Of a DNA stretch of 8,545 nucleotides, positions 6,446 through 8,545 are shown in pieces. Within the stretch, counting starts at the first letter, position 1; each line of letters opens with the position of its first letter. The stretch is from NCBI GenBank assembly GCA_020061125.1, contig JAGUYV010000352.1:1-8545 (forward strand), in the 5' to 3' direction. The notes beneath the pieces were generated by a model. The model ran no database searches and was not told the origin of the DNA. It saw nothing but the letters and a program-made list of their open reading frames with translations. Position numbers and translations under genes: made by a program. Origin of the DNA: a bacterium. GTDB lineage: Bacteria; UBP15; UBA6099; DSWB01.

Positions 6446-8173
6446 TTGAAAACCGGAAAATTCCCGCGATGCGCAAGGCAACACATTCTGGCCGCAGCCG
6501 TGTTCGCGCTGCTGCTTGCGGCATCCAGCCGCGCCCAGGCCTGGCCCCAGAAAACTTTCATGGTGAAAATGCGCGACGGCGTGCAGCTCGCCACCGAAGT
6601 GTATTTCCCCTCTTCCTATACCGAAGGCAAGTCCTACCCCGTGCTGCTCATGCGCACCCCCTACGGCCGAAAGCAGTGGGGCGACATGCTCTCCGCGTTC
6701 GTGGTGCCGAACGGGTTCATCCTGGTGTCCCAGGATACCCGCGGCCGCTTCGACTCCGAGGGCTTCTCCGCCTCGTTCATGGACGATTCCTATGACGGGT
6801 ACGAGACGGTGGAATGGGTGGCCTCGCAATCGTGGTGCCGCAACAAGAAAGTCGGCACCGTGGGCATCTCGGCCATGGGAATCACACAGTTCATGATGAA
6901 TAAAGAAGCGCCGCCGCACCTGAACTGCCAGCTCATCATGGCTGCCACGCCCAGCCTGTACGACACCGCGTACCAGGGCGGCGGCTTCAAGCGGTCCCTG
7001 GTGCTGTCGTGGCTCGGCGGAAACAAGTTCCCCATCGAGGTCCTGCAACTGCTCCACTCCAATGTTGACTACGGCGGCATCTGGCGCATCATGGACCTCA
7101 CCCCGGACTACCATAAGGTCAACTGGCCCATCCTGCACATGGCCGGGTGGTACGACATGTTCCTGGGCAACAACCTCGAAGCGTTCGCCAGAATCAGGGA
7201 ACTGGGCGGCCCCAACGCCAAAAACTCGCAGCGGCTCATCATCGGGCCGTGGACGCACCAGGGCTTTCTGGGCCTGGCCGGCGGCACCAAGCAGGGAGAA
7301 CTCACCTACCCCTCCAACGCCATCTACGATGTGCCAAAGGCCGTGAGCTTCTTCAAAAGCTGCATGCAGGGCAAAACACTGAACGAGCTGCACAGCGTGC
7401 AATACTATGTGATGGGCGATGTGGACGACCAGGCCGCGCCCGGCAACGAATGGCGCTCCGCACCGCACTGGCCCGTGCCCGCCACTTACACCCCCTGGTA
7501 CATGCACAAGGACAAATCCCTGTCCAGCAACAAACCCAAGGACCCAAAGGCGGACATCAAATTCATCACTGACCCGGCCAACCCGGTCCCCACCATCGGC
7601 GGCGCGAACCTCGAACTCAAGCGCGGCCCCATGGACCAGCGCCCCATCGAAAAGCGCGACGATGTCATTGTGTTCTCCTCGGAGCCTCTGGAAAAACCCA
7701 TCGAAATCACCGGCCCGATCAAGGCCAAAATCTTCGTGAGCGCGGATGTGGTGGACGCGGATTTCGCCGTGCGCCTGTCCGATGTGTACCCGGACGGCCG
7801 CTCCATGCTCCTCACCGACGGACTGGTGCGCGCCTCGCACCGCGAGAGCCGCGAATACCGCGTGCCCCTGCAGCCCGGCAAAATCTATGAACTGGATGTG
7901 GACATGTGGGCCACCAGCATCGTGTTCAACAAGGGCCACCGCATCCGCATCAGCGTTTCCGGCACCAACTTCCCGCGCTTCGATGTAAACATGCACAACG
8001 GCCGCTACTTCGACCTGCAGCCCAATGAACTGCAAGAGGCGGTGAAGAACGGCCTCGAGGCGTATTACAGCAAGCCCGACCTGGCCGACGACTACAAAGT
8101 CGCCCACAACACCCTGTACCTGGGCGGCGAGTACGCTTCCTACATCATGCTCCCGGTCGTGGCCGTGTACTGA
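6446..8173 (+). CDS. Secreted CocE/NonD family serine hydrolase (X-Pro dipeptidyl-peptidase S15-type)
   Basis: A 575-residue alpha/beta hydrolase of the CocE/NonD group, whose members cleave esters, beta-lactam acyl side chains or X-Pro peptides; the substrate cannot be told from sequence. Residues 1-32 form a signal peptide (hydrophobic 14-26, cleavage expected after AQA, 30-32), so it acts outside the cytoplasm. The triad is complete: nucleophile Ser142 in GISAMG (140-145), Asp237 in GWYDMF (234-239) and His271 in IGPWTH (266-271). Tyr73 in RTPYGRK matches the oxyanion-hole Tyr of CocE, and SQDTRGRFDSEG (95-106) is typical. From about 415 to the end lies the C-terminal jelly-roll domain (ITGPIKAKIFVSADVVDADF). 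Start: TTG 6446 has GGAGG (6433-6437) eight bases upstream; the more upstream in-frame TTG at 6377 would run through the -10 box and spoil the signal peptide. The gene is divergent from glnA and convergent with rtcB. Confidence 0.93.
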   Translation: MKTGKFPRCARQHILAAAVFALLLAASSRAQAWPQKTFMVKMRDGVQLATEVYFPSSYTEGKSYPVLLMRTPYGRKQWGDMLSAFVVPNGFILVSQDTRGRFDSEGFSASFMDDSYDGYETVEWVASQSWCRNKKVGTVGISAMGITQFMMNKEAPPHLNCQLIMAATPSLYDTAYQGGGFKRSLVLSWLGGNKFPIEVLQLLHSNVDYGGIWRIMDLTPDYHKVNWPILHMAGWYDMFLGNNLEAFARIRELGGPNAKNSQRLIIGPWTHQGFLGLAGGTKQGELTYPSNAIYDVPKAVSFFKSCMQGKTLNELHSVQYYVMGDVDDQAAPGNEWRSAPHWPVPATYTPWYMHKDKSLSSNKPKDPKADIKFITDPANPVPTIGGANLELKRGPMDQRPIEKRDDVIVFSSEPLEKPIEITGPIKAKIFVSADVVDADFAVRLSDVYPDGRSMLLTDGLVRASHRESREYRVPLQPGKIYELDVDMWATSIVFNKGHRIRISVSGTNFPRFDVNMHNGRYFDLQPNELQEAVKNGLEAYYSKPDLADDYKVAHNTLYLGGEYASYIMLPVVAVY

Positions 8174-8176
8174 TTT

Positions 8177-8194
8177 CCCGGCGCTCCCGGCGCT
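8177..8194. repeat. Tandem 9-base repeat (CCCGGCGCT twice)
   Basis: Two exact adjacent copies of CCCGGCGCT lie three bases after the stop codon of the CocE-like gene. They do not fold on themselves. It is probably a small slippage duplication in intergenic DNA with no obvious role. Confidence 0.5.
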
Positions 8195-8228
8195 CGCGTG
8201 TAAATGAAATTCCTCTTTGATTGATTGC

Positions 8229-8257
8229 GCTGATGCTTGGCCTTGCGCGGCGTCAGC
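8229..8257. terminator. Possible terminator hairpin between the convergent CocE-like and rtcB genes
   Basis: GCTGATGC (8229-8236) pairs with GCGTCAGC (8250-8257) over eight positions including one G-T wobble, around a 13-base loop. It overlaps the rtcB stop codon (8255-8253). On the plus strand it is followed only by a short CTTT, and on the minus strand there is no T-run. It may slow polymerase from the hydrolase gene but is a weak candidate. Confidence 0.3.
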
Positions 8258-8545
8258 CTTTGATGACGATCATGGGGCGCAGGCGCGCGACCTTTCTGGC
8301 GATGCCGGCCTTTTCGCAGGTTTCCACGACCAGGGACACATCCTTGTACGCCTCGGGCGCTTCCTCGACGATGGTTTTTTTGCCTCGGGCGTGAATCTCC
8401 ACGCCGCGGGCGCGCAGCTTCTCGATGACCTGTCGGCTCGTGTGCGCGGCTTTGGCCGCGGTGCGGCTCTGCACGCGGCCCGCGCCGTGGCAGATGGATC
8501 CCCAGGTTTCCTGCATCACGCGCGGCCCGCCTGTGAGCACGAACG
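8253..8545 (-). CDS. rtcB: RtcB RNA 3'-phosphate/5'-OH ligase, C-terminal about 97 residues
   Basis: The minus strand is open from the right window edge to the TGA at 8255-8253, so this is the 3' end of a gene that starts beyond the window. It matches the C-terminus of RtcB, a GTP- and Mn2+-dependent ligase that joins RNA 2',3'-cyclic phosphate or 3'-phosphate ends to 5'-OH ends in tRNA splicing and RNA repair. Visible motifs are ETWGSICHGAGRVQSR, EEAPEAYKDV, VARLRP and the terminal VIKG. The His of CHGAGR lies 77 residues from the end, the same distance as the guanylylated His404 of the 481-residue Pyrococcus horikoshii enzyme, and the terminal Lys corresponds to its GMP-contacting Lys480. 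The active-site C-terminus is therefore intact. Any partner such as RtcA or archease would lie outside the window. Confidence 0.95.
   Translation of the reverse strand, partial: FVLTGGPRVMQETWGSICHGAGRVQSRTAAKAAHTSRQVIEKLRARGVEIHARGKKTIVEEAPEAYKDVSLVVETCEKAGIARKVARLRPMIVIKG

Noticed and set aside
6254-8107. A very long open frame (617 codons) antisense to the CocE-like gene
   Set aside because: It is the mirror of a real GC-rich gene. Its translation is dominated by His, Val, Gly and Ala with no known motif, whereas the plus strand gives a full hydrolase with triad and signal peptide.
1-8545. tRNA, rRNA, CRISPR, insertion sequence or phage signatures
   Set aside because: No tRNA-like cloverleaf, spaced repeat array, transposase/integrase motif or attachment-site duplication was seen. 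Base composition and codon use look uniform across the genes.
1-8545. A single new multi-gene defence or metabolic system
   Set aside because: The genes are on both strands in at least five transcription units and belong to unrelated known families. Only the M16 protease and the adjacent membrane protein are clearly linked.

Overview
The window is GC-rich bacterial chromosome with tightly packed genes. Two of the five complete proteins have clear Sec-type signal peptides and one is a single-span membrane protein, which suggests a Gram-negative (two-membrane) bacterium. Nothing seen fixes the phylum. The gene mix (an ADP-forming acyl-CoA synthetase-type ATP-grasp protein, an unadenylylated-type glutamine synthetase, a PqqL-like double M16 protease, RtcB) would fit Desulfobacterota, PVC-related or candidate-phylum bacteria, but this is a guess.

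Layout. (1) 1-408, minus: 5' part of an ATP-grasp acyl-CoA synthetase (ADP-forming) subunit, running off the left edge. (2) 409-534: compact divergent control region with a good promoter on each strand and a short inverted repeat spanning both -35 boxes. (3) 535-4049, plus: two-gene operon, a secreted double-unit M16 zinc protease followed, with an ATGA stop/start overlap, by an unrecognised 232-residue single-span membrane protein. (4) 4069-4761, minus: phosphoribosylanthranilate isomerase (trpF), convergent with the operon, with its own promoter and a strong hairpin just before its ribosome binding site. (5) 4883-6217, minus: type I glutamine synthetase. (6) 6218-6445: divergent intergenic region. 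(7) 6446-8173, plus: secreted CocE/NonD (peptidase S15-type) serine hydrolase with an intact catalytic triad. (8) 8253-8545, minus: 3' end of rtcB (RNA ligase), running off the right edge.

The genes do not form one pathway. Glutamine synthetase and TrpF are cytoplasmic nitrogen and tryptophan metabolism enzymes on the same strand. The M16 protease and CocE-like hydrolase are exported hydrolases on the other strand. The only pair tied together by sequence is the M16 protease and the downstream membrane protein. Several starts had to be decided from ribosome binding sites: glutamine synthetase and the CocE-like hydrolase both appear to use TTG, and trpF probably uses its second ATG.

I found no tRNA, rRNA, CRISPR array, transposase, integrase or attachment site, and no convincing new multi-gene system. 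The observations most worth following are the unrecognised membrane partner of the M16 protease, the shared divergent operator-like region, and the unusual trpF leader.
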